Below, piece after piece: positions 43,324 through 51,716 of a DNA stretch of 64,000 bases (position 1 is the stretch's first letter; each line of letters starts with the position of its first letter). A program made the position numbers and the translations under genes. The notes beneath the pieces were generated by a model, which was not told the origin of the DNA, did not search any database, and saw only the letters and a program-made list of their open reading frames with translations. The stretch lies in assembly GCA_016860845.1 (NCBI GenBank), contig BOKF01000035.1, forward strand, positions 26,655 to 90,654. The letters run 5' to 3'. This stretch comes from Chloroflexota bacterium (GTDB lineage: Bacteria > Chloroflexota > Anaerolineae > 4572-78 > J111).

Positions 43324-44312
43324 TATTGCCTGCCTAGCCGGATGCGCGGGTCAACCCACATCAACAATAAGTCGGAAATGAACGTGCCGATCACCGTCAT
43401 TACGCCCAGCAGCAACACGATGGTTCCGGCCAGAAACACATCTTGCGCAATCAGCGCCTTGAGGAGCAGCGGCCCCACCGTCGGCAGGCTCAACACCAGC
43501 GAGACAATGATACTGCCTGAAATGACAAAAGGGAACAGGTAGCCAATGGTACTGACAAAAGGATTAAGCGCCACCCGCACCGGGTACTTCATAATTACCC
43601 GCGCTTCAGACAGTCCCCTGGCCCGCGCCGTCATCACGTAAGGCTTACGCAGTTCATCGAGCAGATTAGAGCGCATGATCCGGATCATTTGCGCCGTGCC
43701 CCCGATGCCCAGCACGATGGCCACAATGGGGAGATGCTTGAGCAGATCTACCAATTTGGCCCAACTCCACGGCGCGTCGGCCATCTCGGCCGAGAACAAG
43801 CCGCCGACATTGGCGTCGAAATACCTGAAACCGACGTACATCACGATGAGGGCCAGCATAAAGCCGGGGATCGCCAGGCCGATAAAGCCGATGAAAGTAG
43901 CCACGTAATCGCCAATAGAATAGCGCTTGACCGCAGAATAGATGCCGATGGGCAGCGCCAGCGCCCAGGTAAAGGCGATGGCGGCCAGCGAAATAACAAT
44001 CGTCAGGGTGAGCCGGTCGCCGATGACGTCGAGCACCGGCCGGTTCCATTCGATGGCCATGCCAAAGTTGCCTTGCATGATCAAGCCCATCCACCTGAGA
44101 TACTGGATATAGAGCGGCTTATCGAGAGCATACTGGACGCGGAGCGCCTGTGCCTCTGCTTCCGTCACCGAGTTCCCTGAAGACGACATCATCGCGATGT
44201 ACGAGGTCACGTAATCGCCGGGGGGCAGTTGAATGATGAGGAATGAGAGAATAGTGATTGCCCAGGTGGTCACAATGGCCAGGATCAAACGGCGGATGAT
44301 ATAAGCTATCAT
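43323..44312 (-). CDS. Oligopeptide/oligosaccharide-type ABC transporter permease (DppB/OppB)
   Basis: This 329-residue permease has the N-terminal helix MIAYIIRRLILAIVTTWAIT, typical of OppB/DppB, and the EAA-like loop ARGLSEARVIMKYPVRVALN. It has about six membrane helices. GAGGTG precedes the ATG. It is the first membrane component after the binding-protein gene, from which it is separated by 111 bases that hold a stem-loop. Confidence 0.92.
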   Translation of the reverse strand: MIAYIIRRLILAIVTTWAITILSFLIIQLPPGDYVTSYIAMMSSSGNSVTEAEAQALRVQYALDKPLYIQYLRWMGLIMQGNFGMAIEWNRPVLDVIGDRLTLTIVISLAAIAFTWALALPIGIYSAVKRYSIGDYVATFIGFIGLAIPGFMLALIVMYVGFRYFDANVGGLFSAEMADAPWSWAKLVDLLKHLPIVAIVLGIGGTAQMIRIMRSNLLDELRKPYVMTARARGLSEARVIMKYPVRVALNPFVSTIGYLFPFVISGSIIVSLVLSLPTVGPLLLKALIAQDVFLAGTIVLLLGVMTVIGTFISDLLLMWVDPRIRLGRQ

Positions 44313-44374
44313 ACAGTTACACCTCTCGACTCCGTCCCAACCCTAGCCTGGGCATAGGGGAGGGGCAACTAACA

Positions 44375-44407
44375 CCCATCCCCCATCATGAAGCGACGGG
44401 GGATGGG
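44375..44407 (-). promoter_or_regulatory. Intercistronic hairpin between binding-protein and permease genes
   Basis: CCCATCCCCC (44375-44384) pairs perfectly with GGGGGATGGG (44398-44407) around a 13-base loop. There is no T-run. As between urtA and urtB, it probably raises the ratio of binding protein to membrane subunits. Confidence 0.6.
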
Positions 44408-44423
44408 GAGGGATGGGGTTAAG

Positions 44424-46568
44424 TTACGACTTGAAGAAGAAGGTGATTGGCTGCGAAGTACATGGCGTGCGCGCATGCTGCGCGTTTACCTGGCGCGCGG
44501 GGATATTGCCCATATTGTTCTTGACAATGCGCACCCCCATAAACGCCGGCGACTGGCCCACCGTGCCGATGCTCCACTGCTGCTCGACGATGATCTTCCA
44601 GATTTCTTGCGCATTCTTAATCTGGCCTGCTTCGTCCAGTCCGAACGCCTCCCGGTAGAGCTCAAACGCGCGCAGCATTTCGGGATCGTCCGGCTTTGTG
44701 CCCTGCTCGCCGTTCGAGGCATACCATCTGGCAAAAGCCATCCCCATGTGACTCTCAGCCGGGTCTATCGGCAGCGCATGCCGGGCAAAGAGGTAGAGCA
44801 TTTCCGAACCATCGTTGGCCCAGGTGATGATCTGGTGTTCGCTGTTGGCGGTCATGCCAAAGGCAATGTTGCGTTCCGTCTCCTTGATGATGACATCAAT
44901 GCCGATCTCTTGCCACTGCTGCTTGATCATTTCGCCTACCTGGGTATAGGGAATGAACGACCCGCCCACGGTGATCATTTCGAGCTGCAGGCGTCCCTTG
45001 CCGTCGGTGCGGAGGCGGTAGCCTTCGCTGTCTTTCTCGGTCAGCCCAACTTTGTCGAGCAGCGCATTGGCTTCTTCGACGTTAAGGGTACACCACTTGG
45101 AGCGATAGTCAACGCCGGGGCTGTAGATGGTATCTTCTGCCGGAGCCGTGGAGCCGGGCGTGCCGACGCCGAGCCAGAGGGCCTCGTTAAGCTGATCGCG
45201 GTCAATACCCAGCGAGAGCGCGTGGCGGAAATCTTTGTTTTTGATCAGCTTGGCAATTTCGGGGTCGCCTTCATAGGCATTGCCCATGTGTAGCGCACAG
45301 TCTGCGCCATTGAAGGCCGGGTCGAGGTGAACGGTATAGTTGCCTTTTTCCGCGTTTTCCAGGAAAACGGGCAGTTTAGACAGGCCCATATGGCGTTCCT
45401 GGATGTCGTACTCGCCGGCAATGGCGCGCAGGTTGGCGACTTCGACGTTCTCCGCCAGAGTCATGGTGATCTTGTCAATGTACGGCAGTTGGTTACCTTC
45501 AGTGTCTACGGCCCAGAAGTACGGATTGCGTTCCATGGACCAGGTAGGCGTGTTGATCGGGCTGGTCGTCCGCCAGGGCGTCATCACCGGCACGTCGGGA
45601 TTGAGCGCCCAACTGTACTTGTTCTTGAGCAGAGACAACCAGTTGTCAAAGCCCGCATCCGTGGCCATTTTGTTGAGATCTTCTACGGACGAGTATTTGG
45701 GCAGGAATTGTTTGAGGTAATGCGCCGGACAGTAGCCGCCGCCAAAAGTTGTGAACGCGCCGCGCGTGGCAAAGCCGGCGCCGATGCCGGTGCTTCCGGC
45801 CAGGACATAGACAAAGTAGGGATATGCTTCCGGGAACTCAAAGGCCACGGTAAAGTCGTCAACCTTTTTCATAACGCCCGGCTTGCCGTTGATCTGCATT
45901 TCAGGGAAGGGTGTGGGCACGATTTCGGGGTTCGAGTAAATATCCTCGTACCAGAACATAAAGTCGTCCGCGGTCAGGGGTTGGCCGTCAGACCATTTGG
46001 CGCCTTTGCGCAGGAAAATCGTGATGGTCTTGCCGTCTTCGCTCACCTCCCAACCTTTGGCCAGCGCGGGCACAATCTTGTTGCCGGTGTAGTCAAAGTG
46101 TAGTATCTTATCGTTTGAGTTGATGCGGTTGCCGTTCTCGTGATCCGCCGGGCCGGTGAAGGCGCGTCGCCACGTGCCGCCGTACTGGCCAATTTCTGTA
46201 AGCGGCTGGATGACCAGCAGGTCTTCAGGATCGGGTAGGCGCTCTTCGACAGCAGGCAGGTCGCCGGCTGTGACCAGTTCGGCCAGCATCGGCGCATCTG
46301 CAAATGTTTTGGGGAACTCTGCTACATCGAGGATTAGGGTGGGGCCTTCGAGTTTGCCGACCAGTCCGCCGAGATCATCAGCTTGAAGAGCGGCAATCGC
46401 GGTGGTAGCCTCTGTGGCCGTGGGGGCCAATGCGGGGGGAGTTCCAGCAGCGGCTGCGGCTACTTGCGGAAGATAACCGCCAACAGCTACCGAACCTGTG
46501 GCGAGCGCAGCCAAACGCAAAAATTCGCGTCGAGAAACGCCGTTTGACTTAGACCTCTTCGTCGTCAT
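44424..46568 (-). CDS. Family 5 extracellular solute-binding protein of the oligopeptide-type transporter (Tat signal)
   Basis: This 714-residue protein has a twin-arginine signal (SRREFLRLAALATGSVAVGG, residues 12-31), so it is probably exported folded. The mature part is a large family 5 binding protein (GQYGGTWRRAFTG; FLRKGAKWSDGQPLTADDFM). At over 650 mature residues it is longer than DppA/OppA and resembles the binding proteins that take oligosaccharides in Thermotogota and Chloroflexota. AGGAGG precedes the ATG. A consensus promoter and an IclR-type operator lie directly upstream. An oligo-uronide ligand is inferred from the kdu/kdg genes next door. Confidence 0.9.
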   Translation of the reverse strand: MTTKRSKSNGVSRREFLRLAALATGSVAVGGYLPQVAAAAAGTPPALAPTATEATTAIAALQADDLGGLVGKLEGPTLILDVAEFPKTFADAPMLAELVTAGDLPAVEERLPDPEDLLVIQPLTEIGQYGGTWRRAFTGPADHENGNRINSNDKILHFDYTGNKIVPALAKGWEVSEDGKTITIFLRKGAKWSDGQPLTADDFMFWYEDIYSNPEIVPTPFPEMQINGKPGVMKKVDDFTVAFEFPEAYPYFVYVLAGSTGIGAGFATRGAFTTFGGGYCPAHYLKQFLPKYSSVEDLNKMATDAGFDNWLSLLKNKYSWALNPDVPVMTPWRTTSPINTPTWSMERNPYFWAVDTEGNQLPYIDKITMTLAENVEVANLRAIAGEYDIQERHMGLSKLPVFLENAEKGNYTVHLDPAFNGADCALHMGNAYEGDPEIAKLIKNKDFRHALSLGIDRDQLNEALWLGVGTPGSTAPAEDTIYSPGVDYRSKWCTLNVEEANALLDKVGLTEKDSEGYRLRTDGKGRLQLEMITVGGSFIPYTQVGEMIKQQWQEIGIDVIIKETERNIAFGMTANSEHQIITWANDGSEMLYLFARHALPIDPAESHMGMAFARWYASNGEQGTKPDDPEMLRAFELYREAFGLDEAGQIKNAQEIWKIIVEQQWSIGTVGQSPAFMGVRIVKNNMGNIPARQVNAQHARTPCTSQPITFFFKS

Positions 46569-46608
46569 GATTAGTAATACCTCCTTGTACTCTAATTAAT
46601 ATTATGTA

Positions 46609-46634
46609 GTTCATTATTTGAACTAATAGTTCAA
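46609..46634. promoter_or_regulatory. IclR-type operator candidate, site 2
   Basis: AGTTCATTATTTGAACTA followed by ATAGTTCA contains two facing GTTCA/TGAAC half-sites and a third GTTCA. On the minus strand it begins 10 bp downstream of the -10 box of the transporter promoter. That is the same spacing and orientation as site 3 at 47853-47878. Confidence 0.82.
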
Positions 46635-46644
46635 ACCACGAACA

Positions 46645-46673
46645 TTATAACATTGTTCATTTTGCCTGTCAAG
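46645..46673 (-). promoter_or_regulatory. Consensus sigma70 promoter of the transporter operon
   Basis: On the minus strand TTGACA (46673-46668), a 17-bp spacer and TATAAT (46650-46645) match the vegetative consensus at all 12 positions. A promoter this strong would need tight repression, which the adjacent operator could supply. Confidence 0.92.
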
Positions 46674-46733
46674 CCAAAAATGGTTGTTATTTACCAGGCA
46701 ATATCACATTTAGGGGTTAAGAAAGCGTAAAAG

Positions 46734-46763
46734 TTGACAGAAATCGCCCAAACGCACTAATAT
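46734..46763 (+). promoter_or_regulatory. Sigma70-type promoter of the DapA-like gene
   Basis: TTGACA (46734-46739), an 18-bp spacer and TAATAT (46758-46763) precede the DapA-like gene by about 76 bases. It diverges from the transporter promoter, with about 60 bp between the two -35 boxes. Confidence 0.75.
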
Positions 46764-46839
46764 TCCTCTCTACCCAACTCTTGGGGATTTTCCTGGCAAG
46801 AGTAACCAATCCTATAACATCACTGAAAGGTATCTCTAT

Positions 46840-47742
46840 ATGTCTAAAGCAACATTTACGGGCCTGATCCCTCCTCTGTTAACCCCCCTGCTGCCCGATG
46901 ATAAGATTGACCGGCAGAGCGTGCAGCGCCTGATTGAGCATATTTTGGCCGGTGGCGGCAGCGGCGTCTTCGCCCTGGGCAGTTCCGGCGAGGGACCATT
47001 TTTGAGCCTGGATCAGCGGCGCACCCTGGTACAATACGCGGCTGAGGTCCTCCAGCAGCGAGGGCAGCTATTGGTGGGTATCTCAGAATGTAGTGTTCGG
47101 CGGGTCCATGAGGTTATGGCCGCCCTTGATCTACCCGGTGTGGACGCCTTTGTATTGACTTTGCCCTTTTACGGCCAATTCAGCCAGCCCGACATTCAGC
47201 GCGCCTTTTTCAAGACGATAGCCGATGTGTCTTCCCGACCGCTGCTGCTCTACAATATCCCCCAAGCCGTGCATGCCGTGGTTGAACCGGAAACACTGGC
47301 CGAACTGAGCCAACACCCGCGGATTGTGGGGGTCAAGGACAGCTACGGCGATATGGAGCGGTTTCAACGCCTGGTGTGGTTAAGCCGGGAAACTGATTTG
47401 GCCGTCTTACAAGGGGCTGAGCCGGTGGCCGGTCTTAGCCTGTTAGCCGGCGCGGATGGGCTGGTCTGCGGCCTGGGTAATCTGGTGCCGGCCTGGTTTA
47501 CGGCTATGATCGAGGCGGCCCGCACCAACCAGGCGGGACAGGTGCGTGCAATCCAACAACGAATTGTGGCCTTGGGCCGGCTGCATACGTTTAACCACTG
47601 GCTAAGTTGCCTGAAAACGGCAGCCAGCCTGCTGGGCCTATGCCAGCCGCTGGTTTCAGCGCCGATGCCTATCCTGTCGGCAGATGAGGTGGCTCAGATT
47701 CGCGCCCTGCTGCAACAACAAGGCCTGAGCCCTATTCACTGA
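46840..47742 (+). CDS. Dihydrodipicolinate synthase/N-acetylneuraminate lyase-family aldolase or dehydratase
   Basis: This 300-residue protein is of the DapA/NanA class I aldolase family. The Schiff-base Lys is in RIVGVKDSYGDM, the Tyr in LLYNIPQAV and the carboxylate-binding loop is GSSGEGPFLS (replacing GTTGE of DapA). In uronate and aldarate pathways such enzymes act as 2-keto-3-deoxygluconate aldolase or 5-keto-4-deoxyglucarate dehydratase. Which one cannot be decided here. AAAGG precedes the ATG. It is divergent from the transporter and lies between it and the kdu genes, so it is a likely pathway member rather than a lysine-biosynthesis enzyme. Confidence 0.85.
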   Translation: MSKATFTGLIPPLLTPLLPDDKIDRQSVQRLIEHILAGGGSGVFALGSSGEGPFLSLDQRRTLVQYAAEVLQQRGQLLVGISECSVRRVHEVMAALDLPGVDAFVLTLPFYGQFSQPDIQRAFFKTIADVSSRPLLLYNIPQAVHAVVEPETLAELSQHPRIVGVKDSYGDMERFQRLVWLSRETDLAVLQGAEPVAGLSLLAGADGLVCGLGNLVPAWFTAMIEAARTNQAGQVRAIQQRIVALGRLHTFNHWLSCLKTAASLLGLCQPLVSAPMPILSADEVAQIRALLQQQGLSPIH

Positions 47743-47756
47743 TGCTTGCCCCTAAA

Positions 47757-47791
47757 TAGACCTGACAGGTTTCAGAAACCTGTCAGGTCTA
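47757..47791. repeat. Intergenic copy of the GACCTGACAGGTTT palindrome
   Basis: TAGACCTGACAGGTTTC (47757-47773) and its exact complement (47775-47791) flank a single A. The arms share 16 bases with the palindrome embedded in the helicase gene at 33679-33717. Lying 15 bases after the DapA-like stop codon, it could serve as a terminator-like hairpin. Confidence 0.8.
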
Positions 47792-47813
47792 GCCTGCCCT
47801 ACTTTTTTAATCC

Positions 47814-47842
47814 TTGACAACTCTCCGCACTGGTGTTATAAT
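47814..47842 (+). promoter_or_regulatory. Consensus sigma70 promoter of the second IclR / kdu operon
   Basis: TTGACA (47814-47819), a 17-bp spacer and TATAAT (47837-47842) match the vegetative consensus at all 12 positions. The IclR gene start lies about 180 bases downstream, leaving a long leader without an obvious gene. Confidence 0.92.
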
Positions 47843-47852
47843 GTTTACAAAA

Positions 47853-47878
47853 TGAACTATTGGTTCATTATATGAACC
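47853..47878. promoter_or_regulatory. IclR-type operator candidate, site 3
   Basis: TGAACTATTGGTTCATTA followed by TATGAACC begins 10 bp after the -10 box. The minus-strand reading aligns with sites 1 and 2 over all 26 bases. ATGAAC and GTTCAT half-sites five bases apart form the best dyad. A repressor here would cover the transcription start. Confidence 0.82.
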
Positions 47879-48022
47879 GTTCTGCTGTAACCTCTACTTT
47901 CTCTCAAGCGCAGCTTCAATTTTTGATGGTTATAGGGGGATAAACACACAGAGAGGTGGGTATCTTCTTTAGAGCAGCCCGCGCACCTGCGCCGGTTGGC
48001 TGCCTATGAAGAATTTTCCATT

Positions 48023-48811
48023 ATGGCCGCAACTCGTGCCAACCACGAAGCTAATCTGATTCATACAGTCCTCAAAGCTATTGATGTCCTGGAGTGTCTC
48101 ACCGTGGCGGACCGGCCTTTGTCGGCGCCTGAGGTGGGCCGCCGCTGTAAAATGTCCCGCCCGACGGCCTACCGCCTTCTCGTTACCCTGGCCCATCGTG
48201 GTTATGTCAACGGCACCGAAGACGGTTGCTACCGGCTGGGTACCCGGGTTTTAAGCCTGGGGCACAGCCTGCTAAATTCCCTCGACCTTCTTGAACTCAG
48301 CAAGCCAATTTTGCACGAACTGAGCCAGACCTCCCACGAAACCGCGCACCTGGCTCTCCTGGATGGCGCGGAGATTCTCTACGTTGACAAAGTGGAAAGC
48401 TCCCAGTCGGTGCGGCTGCACTCGACAATCGGCGCCCGCAATCTCCTTCATTGCACCGCCATGGGCAAGGCTTTACTCGCTTTTTTGCCTCAAGAGGAAC
48501 AAGCAAGATTGCTTGAGCGGATGTCTTTCCCCCAGCGCACGGACCATACGATCACCCATCGCGCCGACTTAATCAAACACCTTGAGGCCATTCGGGCACA
48601 GGGATTCGCCATTGACGATGTCGAGAATGAGGAGGGGGTTCGCTGCGTGGGCGCGCCTATTTTTGATTACACCGGCCGCGCTTTTGCCGCCCTCAGCATT
48701 TCGGGACCGGCTTACCGGCTCTCCGTACCCCGGCTTTTAGAACTCGCGCCGCTGGCAATGAAGGCTGCTGGAGCTGTTTCCGCTAAATTGGGCCATGTGC
48801 CCAACAGTTGA
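48023..48811 (+). CDS. IclR-family transcriptional regulator (KdgR-like), second copy
   Basis: This protein of about 262 residues has the helix-turn-helix region IHTVLKAIDVLECL and SAPEVGRRCKMSRPTAYRLL, almost identical in spacing and sequence to the regulator at 38387. The effector domain includes NLLHCTAMGKALLAFL and GFAIDDVENEEGVRCVGAPI. The recognition helix CKMSRPTAYRLL differs from CRMSRPTAYRLL by one residue, so both proteins may bind the same operators. I choose the ATG at 48023; a TTG 27 bases earlier is possible. It is first in the kduI-kduD-kdgK run. Confidence 0.9.
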   Translation: MAATRANHEANLIHTVLKAIDVLECLTVADRPLSAPEVGRRCKMSRPTAYRLLVTLAHRGYVNGTEDGCYRLGTRVLSLGHSLLNSLDLLELSKPILHELSQTSHETAHLALLDGAEILYVDKVESSQSVRLHSTIGARNLLHCTAMGKALLAFLPQEEQARLLERMSFPQRTDHTITHRADLIKHLEAIRAQGFAIDDVENEEGVRCVGAPIFDYTGRAFAALSISGPAYRLSVPRLLELAPLAMKAAGAVSAKLGHVPNS

Positions 48812-48883
48812 AGCCGGCCCACCTTTCAAAAGCAGATTGTAACAGAAATTGAGGGATAATTTCCCTCAAAAAAGGAGGTTTGT

Positions 48884-49714
48884 ATGGAGACACGCTACGC
48901 GCCTGATCCGGTGCGATTTGAACGGATGAACACCGCCGAGATCAGGCAACATTTTTTGATAGACGATCTGTTTGCGCCAGGTCAGGTCAAACTGGTCTAT
49001 TGGCATACAGACCGCATGATCATCGGCTCGGTCACGCCGGCTACTACCCCCCTAACCCTGGAGGCCGGTCAAGAATTGAGGGCGAATTACTTCGCCGAAC
49101 GCCGCGAAATCGGCGTTATCAATCTCGGCGGTGAAGGACAGATCAGGGTTGACGGCGCTACTTACAGCTTGTCTAAAAAGGACACCCTGTATATCGGGCG
49201 GGGCAGCCGGGAGATCGAATTTAACAGCCAGGCTGCGGCTAACCCGGCCCGGTTTTACCTGGTCAGCCTGCCCGCCCACCAAGTTTATCCGACCCAACTG
49301 GCGAAAGCAGTGGCCGTCGAAGCCGCCGTCCTGGGCAGCCAGGCCGAGGCCAACCGGCGCAACCTCTACAAGGTCATTCATCCCGAAGGCGTCCAGAGCT
49401 GCCAACTGGTGATGGGCTTTACCGAGTTAGCCGAAGGAAGCATCTGGAACACGATGCCGGCCCACACCCATGAACGCCGCTCTGAAGTTTATCTGTATTT
49501 TGATCTGGCCCCGGATGCTGTGGTCTTTCACCTGCTGGGCCAGCCCACCGAAACCAGGCACCTTGTCGTCAGAAACGGTCAGGCTGCCCTTTCGCCCAGT
49601 TGGTCCATCCATTCCGGCGCGGGCACCAGGAATTACATCTTTGTCTGGGCGATGGGCGGCGAGAACCAGGCCTTCAGCGACATGGACGGCGTAAAAATGG
49701 AAGCACTCCGATGA
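48884..49714 (+). CDS. kduI: 4-deoxy-L-threo-5-hexosulose-uronate ketol-isomerase KduI
   Basis: This 276-residue cupin-fold protein matches KduI: RYAPDPVRFERMNTAEIR at the start, LVYWHTDRMIIG, and the metal-binding stretch PAHTHERRSEVYLYFDL. It converts 5-keto-4-deoxyuronate, formed from unsaturated uronates, to 3-deoxy-D-glycero-2,5-hexodiulosonate. AAAGGAGG lies before the ATG. It overlaps kduD (ATGA), so both enzymes are made together. Length and motifs are as in the family. Confidence 0.95.
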   Translation: METRYAPDPVRFERMNTAEIRQHFLIDDLFAPGQVKLVYWHTDRMIIGSVTPATTPLTLEAGQELRANYFAERREIGVINLGGEGQIRVDGATYSLSKKDTLYIGRGSREIEFNSQAAANPARFYLVSLPAHQVYPTQLAKAVAVEAAVLGSQAEANRRNLYKVIHPEGVQSCQLVMGFTELAEGSIWNTMPAHTHERRSEVYLYFDLAPDAVVFHLLGQPTETRHLVVRNGQAALSPSWSIHSGAGTRNYIFVWAMGGENQAFSDMDGVKMEALR

Positions 49715-50478
49715 TCCTGGATCAATTCAAACTCGATGGCAAGATAGCCCTGGTGACGGGCTGCAAACGCGGCCTGGGGCAGGCCATGGCCTGCGCCCTG
49801 GCCGAGGCCGGGGCGGACATCATTGGCGTCAGCGCTACGCTGGAACCTTCCGGCAGCGAGGTTGAGCAAAAAGTCACCGCTCTGGGCCGCCGCTTTAAGG
49901 GCTATGCCTGCGATTTTGGCGACCGCCAGGCTTTGTATAATTTTATCAAACAGGTCAAAAGCGATTTTTCCCGGATTGACATCCTGGTCAACAACGCCGG
50001 CATGATTCTGCGCCGGCCGGCAGTTGAGCACCCGGATGAATATTGGGATCAGGTTATCAACGTCAATTTGAGCGCCCAATTTATCCTGAGCCGGGAGCTT
50101 GGCCGGGAGATGGTCGAACGAGGGCAGGGTAAGATCATTTTTGTAGCCTCTCTGTTAACCTTCCAGGGTGGCATTTTCGTACCCGGTTACGCTGCCAGCA
50201 AAGCCGGGGTGGGCCAATTGACCAAAGCCCTGGCCAACGAGTGGGCCAGCCAGGGGGTCAATGTGAATGCCATTGTGCCCGGCTACATGGCCACCGACAA
50301 TACTGCCGCGCTCCGCGCCGACGAGCAGCGCAACCGGGCCATTCTGGAACGGATTCCCGCCGGGCGCTGGGGCCAACCTGATGATATGCAGGGGGCGGTC
50401 GTCTTTTTAAGCTCCAGCGCCTCAGACTACGTGCATGGCGCGCTGCTGCCGGTTGATGGCGGCTGGATGGGCCGCTGA
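49711..50478 (+). CDS. kduD: 2-dehydro-3-deoxy-D-gluconate 5-dehydrogenase KduD (short-chain dehydrogenase)
   Basis: This 255-residue SDR has the cofactor motif TGCKRGLGQAMA, NNAG in ILVNNAGMIL and the catalytic YAASK. FKLDGKIALVTGCKRGLG at the start and MATDNTAALRAD are close to KduD sequences. It reduces the KduI product to 2-keto-3-deoxygluconate. I choose the ATG at 49711, overlapping the kduI stop; longer frames exist but run through kduI. It is second in the operon. Confidence 0.93.
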   Translation: MILDQFKLDGKIALVTGCKRGLGQAMACALAEAGADIIGVSATLEPSGSEVEQKVTALGRRFKGYACDFGDRQALYNFIKQVKSDFSRIDILVNNAGMILRRPAVEHPDEYWDQVINVNLSAQFILSRELGREMVERGQGKIIFVASLLTFQGGIFVPGYAASKAGVGQLTKALANEWASQGVNVNAIVPGYMATDNTAALRADEQRNRAILERIPAGRWGQPDDMQGAVVFLSSSASDYVHGALLPVDGGWMGR

Positions 50479-50543
50479 GGGCGGCGCCGGCCCTGGCATG
50501 GTCAGCCCCGAAGTTAGAAATAGTTTATTTACGATTTCAGATT

Positions 50544-50629
50544 GACGATGTGCGGTTAAGCTGGCTAAACTCATGCCTAATCGTCCTAAAGGATACCCTT
50601 GCGGTATAAATCCAAAATCGCAAATCGTC
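50544..50629. repeat. Imperfect inverted repeat between kduD and kdgK
   Basis: GACGATGTGCG (50544-50554) faces CGCAAATCGTC (50619-50629) with one mismatch. The AAAATCGCAAATCGTC segment is of a type commonly dispersed in bacterial genomes. It occupies most of the 170-base gap before kdgK. Confidence 0.4.
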
Positions 50630-50648
50630 TAATTATGAGGTTTCAAAG

Positions 50649-51686
50649 ATGAAAAGGAAAATCGTTACCTTTGGTGAAATTATGATGCGGCTGTCGCCGC
50701 CCGGCTTTTTACGTTTTAGCCAGGCCTCCACCTTTGACGTAATTTATGGCGGAGGCGAAGCCAATGTCGCGGTCTCGCTGGCCAATTTTGGCGAGCCGGT
50801 AGATTATGTAACCCGCCTGCCCAAAAATGACCTGGGCGACGCCTGTGTTCAGTTTCTGCGCCGGTACGGTCTGGGGGTTGACCAGATCGCGCGCGGCGGC
50901 GAGCGGCTGGGCATCTACTTTCTGGAAATGGGAGCGGTCCAGCGCGGCAGTAAAGTTGTTTATGACCGCAGCCAATCGGCCATTGCCACCATCGAGCGCG
51001 GGATGGTTGATTGGGAGCGCGTCTTTGCCGGGGCCGACTGGTTCCACTGGACCGGCATCACACCGGCCATTTCCGCCGGCACCGCCGACGTTTGCCTGGA
51101 AGCGATTCAGGCGGCCAAGCGGCTGGGGCTAACGGTGTCGTGCGACCTGAATTATCGCAAGAACCTGTGGAAGTGGGGCAAAAAAGCGGGCGAGGTTATG
51201 CCCGGACTGGTCAGTCACTGTGATATTGCCATCGGCAATGAGGAGGACGCCGACAAGGTTTTTGGCATCAAAGCGCCCGAAACCGACGTGAGCCGCGGCC
51301 AGGTTGAGGCCGACAAGTATCGCCACGTTTGCGCCGGCCTGGCCGAACGCTTCCCCACGCTGCAAACCATTGCCATTACTCTGCGCGGCTCCATCTCGGC
51401 CAACCACAACACCTGGTCAGGGGTGCTGTGGCAGCAGGGCAACTTTTACATCGCCCCCACGTTTAACATCACCGACATCGTGGACCGGGTGGGCGGTGGC
51501 GATGCCTTTGCCGCCGGGTTGATTTACAGCCTGCGGAACTACCCGGGCGACGTTCAAAAGGCGCTCAACTTTGCCGTTGCCGCCTCTTGTCTCAAACATT
51601 CCATCTTTGGCGACTTCAACCTGGTTACGGTTGACGAAGTGGAAAAACTGATGTCCGGCGATGCTTCGGGGCGAGTGTCACGGTAG
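50649..51686 (+). CDS. kdgK: 2-keto-3-deoxygluconate kinase KdgK (PfkB family)
   Basis: This 345-residue ribokinase-fold protein has the N-terminal GEIMMRLSPPGFLRF of KdgK proteins, YGGGEANVAVSLANFG as the first PfkB signature and DRVGGGDAFAAGLIYSLRN as the second, with the catalytic Asp in GGGDAF. It phosphorylates 2-keto-3-deoxygluconate to the 6-phosphate. GAGG precedes the ATG. It follows kduD and is followed by the KDPG-type aldolase gene, the standard order of the pathway. Confidence 0.92.
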   Translation: MKRKIVTFGEIMMRLSPPGFLRFSQASTFDVIYGGGEANVAVSLANFGEPVDYVTRLPKNDLGDACVQFLRRYGLGVDQIARGGERLGIYFLEMGAVQRGSKVVYDRSQSAIATIERGMVDWERVFAGADWFHWTGITPAISAGTADVCLEAIQAAKRLGLTVSCDLNYRKNLWKWGKKAGEVMPGLVSHCDIAIGNEEDADKVFGIKAPETDVSRGQVEADKYRHVCAGLAERFPTLQTIAITLRGSISANHNTWSGVLWQQGNFYIAPTFNITDIVDRVGGGDAFAAGLIYSLRNYPGDVQKALNFAVAASCLKHSIFGDFNLVTVDEVEKLMSGDASGRVSR

Positions 51687-51716
51687 AAATTTATACTTTA
51701 GAAAAGGATAACGACA

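Noticed and set aside
44388..45293. A 301-codon open frame on the plus strand opposite the family 5 binding-protein gene
   Set aside because: It is antisense to a gene with a clear Tat signal, family motifs and a strong ribosome-binding site, and its translation shows no domain. Long antisense frames are common in GC-rich coding DNA.
46840..47742. DapA-like gene as lysine biosynthesis
   Set aside because: The GTTGE-type loop is altered, and the gene lies between a uronate transporter and kduI under its own catabolic-type promoter region.
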